Shown in pieces: positions 37,586 through 47,478 of a stretch of 64,000 nt of DNA. Source of the stretch: JAWKTV01 sp041398905 (lineage in GTDB: Bacteria; Planctomycetota; Planctomycetia; Planctomycetales; Planctomycetaceae); assembly GCA_041398905.1 (NCBI GenBank), contig JAWKTV010000006.1, forward strand, positions 248,001 to 312,000, given 5' to 3'. Below the pieces are notes generated by a model. It was not told where the DNA came from. It ran no database searches and was given only the letters and a program-made list of their open reading frames with translations. A program made the position numbers and the translations under genes. How positions within the stretch are numbered: the stretch's first letter is position 1; every line of letters begins with the position of its first letter.

Positions 37586-40023
37586 TCATGGAAAATTGGT
37601 TTCGGATTGACCGTTTTGCCGCTGCGTGACGAACCGTATCGTCATTTCGCCGAAACCTTGTGGGACAAATTCAGCAGCGTTCATTTTCGAAGGGTTAAGA
37701 GAACTGAGCGTCCGCCAGCGAGGACCATCGGAAGCGGCGAATCCGATCTCAAAAGGGGGGGCGACCTCCCGCAGTGGCTGATTCGCGGGCGGCTGGAACA
37801 GAATTTTTGCGGTCGCGATGTCTTCCATCCTTCGCGTGGAAAGAACGACGTTGCGCCCCGGATCAAGTTGAATCTGGTTTGTTCCGCTCGCATCATTCCA
37901 GCGCACGCCGAACTGAATTCGCCTGGACGTCGAATTGCGGACGCGGAAAAATGCAAACGAATCATCGGCGCGGGTTCCGCTCCACGTGCCATCGGGTGGG
38001 CCAAGTCCTTCACCGCGCCACCAATTACCGGTGAACTTGCTGAACAGTCCTCGTTGATCTCCGTCGGTCGTCGACATCTTGAATTCGAAGATGCCGTCTG
38101 AACCACCCAATCGCCACTTGCCAAAGATCACAATCTGTTCGAAACGTTCGCGGAGTTCAAAGCTGACCTCTCGCAGTTCACCAACGATCCCATTCGGGAG
38201 AAGGTATCTCCCGCGCTGGCCATCGAAAGTCAAGCGAGCCGACTGGTTCCCACCGGAAGTTGTGTATTCCGTTCGCCAGGAGCTTCGTTGAAGTTCCTCA
38301 ATCACCATCTCAAGATTGGGACGTTCGGTATGGATGTCGGGAAATTCATCAAGATCATCCTCACCAAAAGGCGACCCCGGTGACGGCGTGTAAGGTCCCA
38401 TTCGTCCTTCGCGAGTCCATCCGGACGGAGGATCATGCTGCCAAACGATCCCCGTTCCGCTTTTGGGCAGGAACCAAACGGAGTCGCTTTCGGGCCAGGC
38501 GCGAAAATAACCGAAGTTGAGGCGATACAGTTCATCAGCATCGGAAAAGGGAGTTCAGACAAAGTGGTCGGCATGACCATTGCCTCCTCAAAGAACTCCG
38601 TCTCATCATCGCTTCGACGAAACGCCGTCTTCTGCGTCACGTCCAACCATTGCCATTCGCGATCGTCTCCAAGCAAGGACTTCTCTATCCCAAAGCTCTT
38701 TTCCACATCCTCAGAAGGGCGCTGAGAGGAGAATGTGATCTCATAGACTGGCGATTCCGCCGTGGTGAGGAACCCCTGCTCCGGCGCATATCTCGATCGG
38801 TGGATCCCAATTGTCCCAACTTCGCTCCCCACTACGTGCCTTGACTCGCAGCTTTGCGTGGCGAAGTTGAGGTTCAAGCGAGAATTCGCCGGTACGGTCT
38901 CGGTCCGCTCCACTCCGTCGAAGAACCATAGTTGCGCGGTCTCAGCCACCTGTCGCATGTAGCGAACATCCAACTCTTTGTCGGTCTCATTGACAAGAAT
39001 TGGACGCCGGCTGAAACGCCGCGCCGGTTCCAATCGCGGTTGGTTCCCGGACGGCCAAAGCCCACTGAGATTCTGTTCCAGTTCGATCAATCGCAAGTAA
39101 TCCACGTCGTTGGGATCGCGGTTTGCAAACTCCTGCTTGATGCGACCGGTCGCTTCCTCGCGGATCTCTTCATGCAGAAACTGGTGGCGGCGCCGATTGG
39201 CGTGATACCATTTGTAACCGAACTTAGCGCCGATCACCTGTCCAACAAAATCACCCGGGATCAGCAGGTCATGGAACCGAGCCGGCGTGTAACGAAGCGT
39301 GTTTCGATTGACGGGGGATCCGACGGCAATCCAGGCCAAATGTTGGGTGACGCGCGCTTTCTCGCCAAGAAATTCGACCGTATGAATCGCATTCCGGGCA
39401 ATCAAGCAACCTTGAGAATGGGTCACCAGCGATAGTCGTCGATCGTTGTGGTAGAGCAAATGCGTCAACTGCCGCGTCGTATGATTGGCCTGCGGGTACG
39501 GCGGCATGTAGATGGAATCATAAAAGGCTTCGATCGCGTCCTCGACCGTGCCGACGCGTTCGCCGTGTTCGTTCGTGTTGGTCGGATTGTACAGCAATTG
39601 AACGGGCCTCCCCAACGAGCGGCTCATGTACGCGGCATCCTCGATCGCTTCGGATTCGATCGTATTGAGCCCGTTGACGTAAACAATGGGATCCCCGGAA
39701 AAACCGCCGGGATTGACCAGCTTGAACACTGGCGGTTCCATCCACAGGGAGGCTCCGCGTGCGACGACCCAGTGTTCCAACGCCTCGCGGCGCTCCTCAA
39801 AGAATGGCCCCCAGTTGGCTGGATCGGAAAGGCGCTTGACACTGGGAAGTATATCCTGCGGCCGAATGGCTCGGCCGAGAGACGGCCCCAGATCCTGCGG
39901 CCAGATCGCTCTGGAAACCGGTTGCTGACCGTTCGAACGGGATCGAAGCCGCCGCCGCTGCTGCCAAATAGGCCCATCTTGCTCTCCCCTGTCAAACAGG
40001 TCTTGAAACCTGAGTCGATTCAT
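37586..40023 (-). CDS. Low-GC alpha/beta-hydrolase-like protein, one frameshift
   Basis: The two ORFs 38302-40023 and 37586-38401 join at about 38545 into one protein of about 811 residues (ELPFSDADELYRLNFGYF continues the first). Residues about 100-275 contain a lipase-like core: GDPIVYVNGLN, a nucleophile elbow LVTHSQGCLIARN, and a likely catalytic-acid segment near LIPGDFVGQ. The rest is unfamiliar. Two beta-rich stretches (VNETDKELDVRYM and VRNSTSRRIQFGVRW) look alike and may be a duplicated domain, and WRLGGSDGIFEF occurs between them. There is no signal peptide. GC is about 50-53% against 60-65% around it, which suggests transfer. Function could be a lipase, cutinase-like enzyme or antibacterial effector; none is shown. 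Confidence 0.55.
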
Positions 40024-40244
40024 CTATTGGGCGAACTCAGCGGGGTGACCCGGCCGCATAGCCGGGCCGTGGAGCGAGCAGAAGCTGTTTCATGTGGTCT
40101 CCGGTGCAGTGAACGTCGTCCATCCCCGCCCGAACAATGTCAATCGAATCAGGCTCAGGCCGGGCGGTCAGCGGATCGGGACATAACCGACTGCCCGGCT
40201 CAGCACCATCGGGCCGTACTCAGAACCAGTCAACACCGCGCTTT

Positions 40245-40345
40245 CCCTAAAGCCCTCCCGTACGGGGTTCTCGTACGGAACGTAAGGTCAGTTCTCCTCA
40301 ACCTTGTGCCTTGTCCAGATATTGAATCCGTAATACCGCAGGGTG
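40245..40345 (-). mobile_element. Possible remnant of IS200-like (Y1_Tnp/RAYT) transposase
   Basis: The minus strand reads RYYGFNIWTRHKVEEN, stop or frame change, then RENPVREG. The pattern W.RHK.EE.L.Y...NPV..G is the C-terminal signature of tyrosine (Y1) transposases of the REP-associated type. No HUH motif or MPNH-type N-terminus was found in the preceding 400 bases on any frame. It therefore looks like a decayed piece, if real. A perfect 7-bp hairpin, CCGTACG-7-CGTACGG, lies at 40258-40278 inside it. The surrounding 40.0-40.7 kb shows no intact gene. Confidence 0.35.
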
Positions 40346-40585
40346 GCCGACCAGTCAGGCGAGGAGCTGGTTCGGGTTGCGGAGCAACGGGAAGCCATGC
40401 CATACGCGTAGGAATCGTGACCGAGGCACCGTCGCGGCATGGCAACCCATCCCGGCGATTGAACGCACATGATGTCTTCTTGTCGCTCTGCGACTTGGCC
40501 TGATGTGGCCGGGCCACCCCACGTAGTTGGTCTGCCAGCACTCTTTGGCCCCCTTTACCTCCGGACGCGAGGATTGGCGGAGGCT

Positions 40586-40669
40586 TCACTCCGGAGTCGC
40601 AGGATCGGCCACCGCCAGCACATGGAAACACATGCTCAGCAGACAGCCGACGCGGAGCATCGTGGTCAT
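40586..40669 (-). CDS. Fragment with signal peptide, start of an unresolved gene
   Basis: This 27-residue ORF, MTTMLRVGCLLSMCFHVLAV then ADPATPE, has the shape of a signal peptide (charged N-end, hydrophobic core, ADPA cleavage). It begins 56 bases downstream of the PhyH stop on the same strand, where an operon partner is expected. It ends at once in its own frame. The region 40.0-40.6 kb downstream is so indel-ridden that the rest cannot be followed with confidence. It could be a real secreted protein broken by sequence errors. Confidence 0.3.
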   Translation of the reverse strand: MTTMLRVGCLLSMCFHVLAVADPATPE

Positions 40670-40724
40670 GCTCGATTCCGTTGTGGTACGGAGTGAGCGG
40701 AGTCGGAAGGCACACGAAGTTGGT

Positions 40725-41559
40725 TTAGTCGTTCGCAGGCGCCGGGCGGCGTTGGCCCAGTGGCCGCTCGGGTCATGTCCGCTGACGACGACACCTTTCT
40801 CGTTCAACCGAAGTGCGCGTGCACGTCGGCCGCAGTACCACAGCGTGAGCCCGCAGCGTCGTCGGTCACTCTCGTTGGCCTCCGAGCCATGCAATGGCAG
40901 GTCCGAGTGCAGCGAGATCTCGCCCGCCTTGAGGATGTCGTCGACGGGTGTGCCGTACTGTTCCGGGTTGTCGATCGTCTGATTCAGGACGTTGTGCTCG
41001 TGGGAGTCGCTGGGCCGGAAGGTGAGGTGCCAGGTGATGGGATCCGGCGATGAATCGCATGCAGGCGTTCTCGACATCGGCGTCGTCGATCGCAGGCCAA
41101 ACGGTGACGGCTTTGGTGGGCGTCAGCGGCCGGTAGCAGCGTCCTGGTGCCAGGCGACCTGCTTGCCGTCGCGGGGCATCTTGCAGAAGAATTTGATCCC
41201 CAGCCGATGACGTTTTCGCCCAGCAGGTCCTTGACGCAGGCGACGATCCGACGGTCGGTGAGGATGTCGTAGACCGGCCCGTACTTGAGGTGAGCCGTGC
41301 TGATCGAGTAGCTGTCGCCCCCGGCGGCGATCACCCTCGCGAGGAGCGCGTCGAAGTAACCACGAATGCTGGCGATCTCGTCGTCACCAGAATGCGGATG
41401 GGAGCGACGTAGCCATCGCGATTGAAGCCGGCAACCTGCTCGGACGTCAAGGTCGGGGCGACGATTCTTCGCTGGGGGTAAACGCAGATCGCGGCAGATG
41501 TTGGCAAGTTCGTCGTTCTCCGGGACCATACGAAAGTCGCGTTGCAGCCATGTGGACAC
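40725..41559 (-). CDS. Phytanoyl-CoA dioxygenase (PhyH) family protein, frameshifted
   Basis: A protein of about 270 residues of the 2-oxoglutarate/Fe(II) oxygenase PhyH family. Readable segments are TLTSEQVAGFNRDGYVAPIR, STAHLKYGPVYDILTDRRI, LLGENVIGWG, KQVAWHQD (first Fe-ligand His and Asp), CMRFIAGSH, AGEISLHSDLPLHGSEANES (distal Fe-ligand His) and RRRCGLTLWYC. They fall in several frames, with changes near 41460, 41400, 41195, 41110, 41060 and 40745. Another frame ends WANAARPAPAND with stop at 40725, which I take as the end. The start is uncertain; MVPENDELAN at about 41529 is an alternative. The substrate is unknown. It is divergent from the propeller gene by about 190 bases. Confidence 0.65.
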
Positions 41560-41752
41560 CTGTGCGAAGGGAATGATTCAGGCCGGCCTGCCCGCGGCGA
41601 TCGTAGCATCGGGAGCCGGGGGTTGTCAGCCGGACGGCGGAGCACCGTGCTGGGTGCGCGTGCGGACCGCTACGTCCGCGGCGTTCCGTTGGCTACACTG
41701 ATCGGCCGACATTGATGTTCTCCCATCAGACACCCACTGACAGGATGCGACA

Positions 41753-44329
41753 TGAGCCATGATGTTGTCGTTCCGCACTGCTGTTTAAGTGCGTTTTACC
41801 GGTTAATGTACGTCCTTCGTTTATCCGCCCGCGAGCCACTGCCATCGGTCACCGGCGACTGGCGGGTTTGCGTTTGATCCGGACTCTGGACGCCGTCCTC
41901 AGGCGGAGATAATCCCAGCTTGGCGAGACGGAACGTCGACTGGGTCGATAAATCGACTGCGGCGGATGGACACCGGCCAGGACGTTCAACGGAACCTTCC
42001 GATACCAGCACAACGGGAAAGACGTGCCAGTGTTCGGACGGCGATCCGTGTCGGCGAGCACGGGAGCGGCGTGGCTGTACGACCGCAACCAGCTCCGCTG
42101 GGCTGTGCGTGGGAATGCAGGCCGCTCACCGAGCCGACGCCGGAAGCCCGACGGGGTTCACTCCATACCTCAATCACAATGACCGCCGCTTCGGGCTGCT
42201 CCAGCACGCCGACACCGAAAGGGACTCCGCTGTTCAGCAGCCCGGCGGTTCCGACCTGGACCGTCACGAACTGGGACGCGGGACGACTCGGACCGGCGAC
42301 CGCGCCGCTCACAGTGCGGCAGGGGCGACACTCGGAACTGATCCGACACGGCACACGAACTGTGATCGTCACCAGATTCGCCGACGATCCGAGTGATCCA
42401 GCTCCACCGACCGTCATCCGAACATCCCTGGGCGACGCGCGTGAATGACCGGCTGGTGCTGACCCGGATGGTGGAAGCGACCGGTGGCGTTCGACATCAG
42501 ATGCGGTTGGTCGCCCCCGGCGAATATGACCCGGCGTCGGCGGTCGTCGAGGTTGCCACACGCGACAAGGCCGAGATTACCGCGTGCCGCCTGCAAACAC
42601 CCCAGGGACCATTGTGGTTGGCGGTCTGGTCACTTCAGGGGGCTCCCAACAGCGTCACCGTCGACATCGTCGACGGCGCTCCGGAAGTTCGCTTCGCGGC
42701 GACTTCACACTCGAAGGCACTCATCTGCCTGTCGCGTGCAGAGGGGTGGGAGATACCGACGTGGATCGATGCGGTCGCCGCGCAGGTCTCTCCCAAACAG
42801 GCTGCGATGATGTGGCGAGACGTCATCTTCCAGTCACCCGCCGAGCCGATCGGTAACCTGGTGCAGGAGACGAAGCCGCAGGAAGTCGTCGCCGACGACG
42901 CCGCGTACGTCGTTGATACTTTGACCGCACTTCGAGAGCCCTACCGCGCGGCTCTTCTTCTGCAGCGGAGTCGATTTCATCGTAATCCCGTCGGATGGGT
43001 TGGAACTCGGACCCGGGCCAGCCGCTGGCAGTCGTCGCGACGGTGCATGGGGATGTCTGGCTGGTCGATGGCATCACCACACCGCTGACGAAGTTGCGGT
43101 GGAAGCGGTTCGCCTCGGGGCTGTATCAGCCGATGGGCGTGAAGGTCATTAAGGGAAACATCTACGTGCTCGAACGGGGACAGATCACTCACCTGCGCGC
43201 GACACGAACCACGACGGCACGGCTGATGTTTACCGCGTGCATTGCGGCGACTGGCACAACGGCGGAGGGAGCACTCCTACACCTCCCTCGAAACCGATCT
43301 CGACAGGAAACTTCTACTTTCATACCGGGGGTGACACGCACACTCCCAACGGGGGCACGCTGGTGAAGGTGCTCGCCGACGGGAGCCGATCGGAGGTTTA
43401 CTGCACGGGTTCCGGCATCCGATCGGGCTGGGTTCCCTGCCGGACGGTCGAATCACCGGGGCGGACCAGGAAGGCAACTGGATGCCTGCGACTCGACTCG
43501 ACATCTACCAGCCGGTGGGTTCTACGGCGACATGCGGGCACATCATCGAGACACCCACTCCCACAACCTACGATGGTCCGCTGTGCTGGATTCCCCGGCA
43601 GCTTGATAGCTCGGCCGGCGGGCAGGTGTTCGTCAATCGCGACGATTTCGGCCCGCTCTCAGGGCACCTGCTGCACATGAGCTTCGGCGCTGCGAGTTGA
43701 TGCTGGTGCTGATGCAGGAGCACGACGGCATCCAGCAGGCGGGCGTGTGTGACCTGGGGCCTGTCGTTCCTCGCGGGCATTCAGCGGGGACGGTTCAATC
43801 CGCATGACGGGCATCTGTATCTCGTCGGCATGGATGGCACAGCAGACCGCCGCGCAGGCGGATGGTTGTCTCCAGCGGGTCCGCTTTACCGGCAAGCCGT
43901 TCGTGATGCCGGAGGAGCTGAGCATCGAGAACGGCGGCATCCGGATTCGATTCAACCACCCGATCTCCAGTGACTTGGCAAGCGACGATCACGCCGCCGC
44001 CGATCCGCGGCGGTACAACGTCGAAATCTGGAATTACCACTGGACCGGCGATTACGGTTCGAAGCGGTACTCGGTCGAGCGGCCCGATGAAGGGCGGGAC
44101 CGCCTCACGGTCGAGTCGGTCGAAGTCGCCCGACGCGCGACGGTCCTGCTGAAACGGTACCAACGCTCAAGCCCTGCATCAGACGCAGATCGAGTACGAC
44201 ATTCTCGCCTATCTCCCCGGCAGCGATGGGACGTTCAAACCGCAGCCGCTCAAGGGAACGCTCTACAGCACCATCCACACCCTCGGACCGCAAGCGGGCA
44301 GAGCCACACTCGGTGCGAACGGCCGAGCG
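41753..44329 (+). CDS. Propeller protein of the PVC-type glucose/sorbosone dehydrogenase group, heavily frameshifted
   Basis: A protein of about 840 residues in at least eight frame pieces. Readable parts: GKDVPVFG with AAWLYDRNQLRW early; LVLTRMVEATGGVRHQMRLV; then VVDTLTALREPYRA; HGDVWLVDGITTPLTKLRW and RFASGLYQPMGVKVIKGNIY, which are beta-propeller sequence of the sorbosone/glucose dehydrogenase type; FYFHTGGDTHTPNGGTL; QVFVNRDDFGPLSGHLLHMS; HDGHLYLVGMDG; and the DUF6797-like end SIENGGIRIRFNHPIS, RYNVEIWNYHWTGDYGSKRY. Such proteins are exported and often precede SGNH hydrolases in planctomycetes, as here. Both boundaries are uncertain; no clear signal peptide can be read and no CxxCH haem motif is seen. 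Confidence 0.5.
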
Positions 44330-45394
44330 TTGGATGCTGCCCAGCGGGCAGCATCCGCCGGCCAATCGCCTTCCGGATCTCGTGCGACATTGCGGACGTT
44401 TTCGCCGGTCGCGGTTGAGTCGTCGGACGTACTTCCGATCGAGTTCCGCGATGGCGAACGAGTCAACTTCATTGGCGGCACACTCATCGAGCGTGAACAG
44501 CGTTACGGCTACTGGGAACACGCGCTCACGGCGGCTCATCCGGACAAGCAGATCACCTTTCGCAACCTCGGCTGGAGCGGCGACACCGTCTGGGCGGAGT
44601 CACGGGGAATCTTCGACCCGCCCGCGAAGGGGTACGAGCGACTTGTCGCACAGGTACGTGAACTCGACCCGACGCTGCTCGTATTCAACTATGGCGGTAA
44701 CGAAGCGTGGGAGTCATTCGCGTCCGGCGAACCGGTCGACGCCGCCATCGGGCGATTCCTCGCGCAGTACGCAAAGCTCATTGACGATGTCACACCCAAG
44801 CCCCCTGCCGACGGCACCGCGGCCGCGACCACAACACTCGCGCCGCGCGTGGTGCTGTTGACGCCGTTGCCACTCGAGAAGGGCGTCGGTCCGAATGCCG
44901 ACCCCGGCGCATTCAACGCCCACCTGGCACATTACACCGCCGCGATTCAGAAGTTCGCCGATGATCGCGGCTACCCGTGCCTCGACCTCTCGGCCGTCCA
45001 TCAATGGTATCAGCAGGAGGTCGCGAACCAGCGAGGACTCGTCCGGCCGCTGACGCAGGATGGCCAGCAACTCTCGGAGTACGGCTACTGGCGCACGGCC
45101 AACTGGCTGCGGGACCAGCTTTGCGGCGACGTGGCCGCACAGACCTTGCGATTGCCGCCGCTGGAGGCCGCGCCGATGTCCGAGTCATCGCCAGAGCAGA
45201 CCCGCTCCCGCGAGCTGCTCGCGGCAATTCGGACAAAGAACGAGCTGTACTTCCACCGCTGGCGACCGCAGAACGTGACTTACCTGTTCCTGTTCCGCAA
45301 ACACGAACAGGGCCAAAACGCAGCCGAGATCCCGAAGTTCGACCCGTTGGTGGCGGAACAGGAGAGAATCATCCATCAACTGATTCAACCCTGA
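44330..45394 (+). CDS. SGNH/GDSL hydrolase
   Basis: A hydrolase of about 350 residues. Conserved blocks are DGERVNFIGGTLIEREQRYG (block I, with GGTLIE in place of GDSIT), NLGWSGDTVWAE (block II, oxyanion Gly), LVFNYGGNEAW (block III, Asn) and LTQDGQQLSEYGYW near residue 245 in place of the usual DxxH end. Many planctomycetal members keep the fold with such altered blocks. Its gene directly continues the propeller gene with no gap, and ATG 44330 lies inside a variable stretch, so the true start is uncertain and a signal peptide may be hidden by an indel. Activity on acetylated polysaccharide or glycolipid is likely but not shown. Confidence 0.75.
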   Translation: MDAAQRAASAGQSPSGSRATLRTFSPVAVESSDVLPIEFRDGERVNFIGGTLIEREQRYGYWEHALTAAHPDKQITFRNLGWSGDTVWAESRGIFDPPAKGYERLVAQVRELDPTLLVFNYGGNEAWESFASGEPVDAAIGRFLAQYAKLIDDVTPKPPADGTAAATTTLAPRVVLLTPLPLEKGVGPNADPGAFNAHLAHYTAAIQKFADDRGYPCLDLSAVHQWYQQEVANQRGLVRPLTQDGQQLSEYGYWRTANWLRDQLCGDVAAQTLRLPPLEAAPMSESSPEQTRSRELLAAIRTKNELYFHRWRPQNVTYLFLFRKHEQGQNAAEIPKFDPLVAEQERIIHQLIQP

Positions 45395-45405
45395 TCCTGT
45401 ATTGA

Positions 45406-45422
45406 CGCCGGCCAGACCGGCG
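45406..45422. terminator. Hairpin after the SGNH gene
   Basis: CGCCGG and CCGGCG form a 6-bp stem with a 5-base loop, 12 bases after the SGNH stop codon. It lies just before an AT-rich promoter region, as expected for the end of the propeller-SGNH transcript. Confidence 0.45.
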
Positions 45423-45455
45423 GTTCTATACCGAACTTACAGTGTTATGCCATTT

Positions 45456-45484
45456 TTGACATAATTCAATAACATTGGTATAAT
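45456..45484 (+). promoter_or_regulatory. Near-ideal sigma-70 promoter, apparently leaderless
   Basis: TTGACA (45456-45461) and TATAAT (45479-45484) are both exact consensus, separated by 17 bases. The ATG of the AAA ATPase gene is only six bases beyond the -10 box, so transcription should begin at or within a base of the start codon and give a leaderless message. The promoter overlaps an inverted repeat (GTTATG...CATAA, from 45434) and a repeated ATACCGAAC/ATAATCCGAAC motif, which may be a repressor site. Confidence 0.65.
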
Positions 45485-45490
45485 CCGAAC

Positions 45491-46684
45491 ATGAATCGGA
45501 TCACGAACCCTTACGCTCCGGGTGCCGGCTCACCTCCGCCCCAACTGGCGGGAAGGGATGAGCTTCGCGAGTCAGTTCGCATTGCTTTGGAGCGGGTGCG
45601 TATCGGTCGCCCGGCGAAGAGCGTGCTGATGGTCGGCTTGCGAGGAGTCGGCAAGACGGTGCTGCTGGACCGGATTCGCGAGGATGCCGAGCAAGCAGGA
45701 ATCCACACAGTTCGCGCGGAAGCTCCCGAGCGGCGATCATTGCCGGCGATTCTCGCTCCGCAGCTGCGGGCAGCTTTGCTGCGGCTCTCCAAACTGGAGA
45801 AGGCCAAAGGCCTCGCCAACAGGGCGCTAAGGGGCTTGGCCGGCTTCGCCCAAGCCTTGAAGGTGAAATACCACGACATCGAAGTGGGACTCGACTTCGA
45901 GCCTGAGAGGGGACTCGCTGACAACGGCGATTTGGAGCACGACCTGCAAGCACTGCTCGAAGTCGTTGGACAGGCCGCCAAAGCCGCGAGTACGGCGATG
46001 GCGATCTTCATCGATGAACTGCAGTACGTCGCCGAGGACGAGTTGGCCGCTCTGATCACGGCTTTGCACCGCATCGCTCAACAGCAATTGCCGGTCGTAC
46101 TCGTCGGCGCGGGGCTTCCCCAATTACGCGGCAGGATGGGGAGAGCGAAGTCCTATGCGGAGCGGTTGTTCGAGTTTCCCGAAATCGGGCCACTCACGCC
46201 AGACGCGGCACGAATCGCCATTGCGGTGCCGGCCAGTGACGAAGGGGCGGCGTTCGCGGAACCAGCCATTCAGAGGATCCTCGAACAGACTGGACGTTAT
46301 CCCTATTTTCTGCAGGAATGGGGCAAGCATTCCTGGGATATCGCTGCCGAGAGTCCGATTTGCGAACAGGACGTTGAAGACGCCACGAAGCTCGCGATCG
46401 CGGCGCTCGACGAGAGTTTCTTCCGGGTTCGTTTCGATCGACTCAAGCCGTCGGAGAAAAAGTACCTGCGCGCGATGGCCGAGCTTGGACCTGGCCCCCA
46501 TCGTTCGGGCGACATCGCCGAGGTGCTGGGTCGAAAAGTCACTTCGCTCAGCCCCACACGCAGCTCTCTCATCGACAAAGGCATGATCTGGAGTCCTAGT
46601 CACGGCGACACGGCCTTCACCGTCCCCTTGTTCGACGCCTTTATGAAGCGAATCATACCCGGCGACGACTGGCGTGACGTGTAG
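45491..46684 (+). CDS. AAA-family ATPase (ORC/COG1672-like)
   Basis: A 397-residue P-loop ATPase of the AAA_16/COG1672 type. Walker A is GLRGVGKT (residues 49-56) and Walker B is AIFIDELQYV (Asp175-Glu176). Sensor-like residues lie at LPVVLVGAGLPQLRGRMG. The C-terminal part (RSGDIAEVLGRKVTSLSPTR, DKGMIWSPSHGDTAFTVP) resembles a winged helix. Such proteins are common as stand-alone ATPases in mobile regions, and some work with toxins or transcription factors; the role is unknown. Intact frame. The start is fixed by the promoter only six bases upstream, with no ribosome site. No partner gene is adjacent. Confidence 0.85.
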   Translation: MNRITNPYAPGAGSPPPQLAGRDELRESVRIALERVRIGRPAKSVLMVGLRGVGKTVLLDRIREDAEQAGIHTVRAEAPERRSLPAILAPQLRAALLRLSKLEKAKGLANRALRGLAGFAQALKVKYHDIEVGLDFEPERGLADNGDLEHDLQALLEVVGQAAKAASTAMAIFIDELQYVAEDELAALITALHRIAQQQLPVVLVGAGLPQLRGRMGRAKSYAERLFEFPEIGPLTPDAARIAIAVPASDEGAAFAEPAIQRILEQTGRYPYFLQEWGKHSWDIAAESPICEQDVEDATKLAIAALDESFFRVRFDRLKPSEKKYLRAMAELGPGPHRSGDIAEVLGRKVTSLSPTRSSLIDKGMIWSPSHGDTAFTVPLFDAFMKRIIPGDDWRDV

Positions 46685-46753
46685 GCGTCGCCGCGCCGAT
46701 CACATTCCACTGGAAACTTCCGCACGACAGCCCAACCCGCTCGGACAACACCG

Positions 46754-47455
46754 ATGACTCGCTACCTGCTCACGCTCGCCACACTCGTCGCCGCGACCAC
46801 CGTCGTCGCCGAGGAAGCTCCGTATTCCTCCGCCAAGTGGGAGCCGGAGATTCAGAAGTTCGAGCAGGCCGACAAGGAGCATCCGCCGGAGGCGGGTCGC
46901 ATCGTCTTCTGGGGCAGTTCGACCATGCGGCTGTGGCCGACCGGTGAGATGTTCACTGACCTGCCGGTCGTCAATCGCGGGTTCGGCGGCTCACGAATGG
47001 CGGATGCCCTGTACTATTTTGATCGCGTGGTCGTGCCGCATCGGCCCAAGGTCATCCTCATGTACGAAGGCTCGAATGACCTTGCGGGGGGCGTCACGCC
47101 GTCCCAGATCGACGCCGAGTTCCGGGAGATCATCCAGCGCTGCCGCGATCAACTCCCCGACACCCACCTCGTGTTCCTGTCGATCAAGCCGACGGTGAAG
47201 CGCTGGCCGATCATCCATCGAATCCGGGCGACGAATGCGCTCATCGAAGCAACCTGTATCGACTCCGGCGATCACGTCCACTACCTCGACGTCCACACGC
47301 CGATGCTGAACGCGGAGGGCACGCCCGAAGTGCGTTATCTCTCGAACGATGGCCTGCACCTCGGTCCAGAGGGCTACAAGCACCTCACGGAACTGGTCCG
47401 ACCGAAGTTGAAGGAACTGCTCGAGTCTCCCGCCGCCGCGCCCTCCGCCAACTGA
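46754..47455 (+). CDS. Secreted GDSL/SGNH hydrolase
   Basis: A 233-residue exported esterase or lipase. The signal peptide is MTRYLLTLATLVAATTVVAE. Block I reads VFWGSSTMRLWP, with GSST in place of GDSx (Ser56 as nucleophile). Block II is NRGFGGSRMAD, block III is MYEGSNDL, and block V is NDGLHLGPEGYK with the catalytic Asp/His. Intact and short. It lies 69 bases after the AAA ATPase, and the EF-hand esterase follows after 23 bases, so this and the next gene look like an operon. The likely job is deacetylation or acyl removal outside the cytoplasm. Confidence 0.9.
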   Translation: MTRYLLTLATLVAATTVVAEEAPYSSAKWEPEIQKFEQADKEHPPEAGRIVFWGSSTMRLWPTGEMFTDLPVVNRGFGGSRMADALYYFDRVVVPHRPKVILMYEGSNDLAGGVTPSQIDAEFREIIQRCRDQLPDTHLVFLSIKPTVKRWPIIHRIRATNALIEATCIDSGDHVHYLDVHTPMLNAEGTPEVRYLSNDGLHLGPEGYKHLTELVRPKLKELLESPAAAPSAN

Positions 47456-47478
47456 CACCTCTCGCCCACGAGGCTCTC

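Noticed and set aside
40258..40278. Domain V of a group II intron
   Set aside because: The CCGTACG stem with AGAACCC loop on the minus strand is hairpin-like but lacks the GAAA tetraloop, AGC triad and a reverse transcriptase frame.
40288..40290. Selenocysteine or readthrough codon inside the transposase-like piece
   Set aside because: A TGA breaks the frame, but the region has many indels and no SECIS-like element is seen.
41753..44329. Several separate small genes
   Set aside because: The pieces in different frames line up as consecutive segments of one propeller protein, so they are fragments of one gene.
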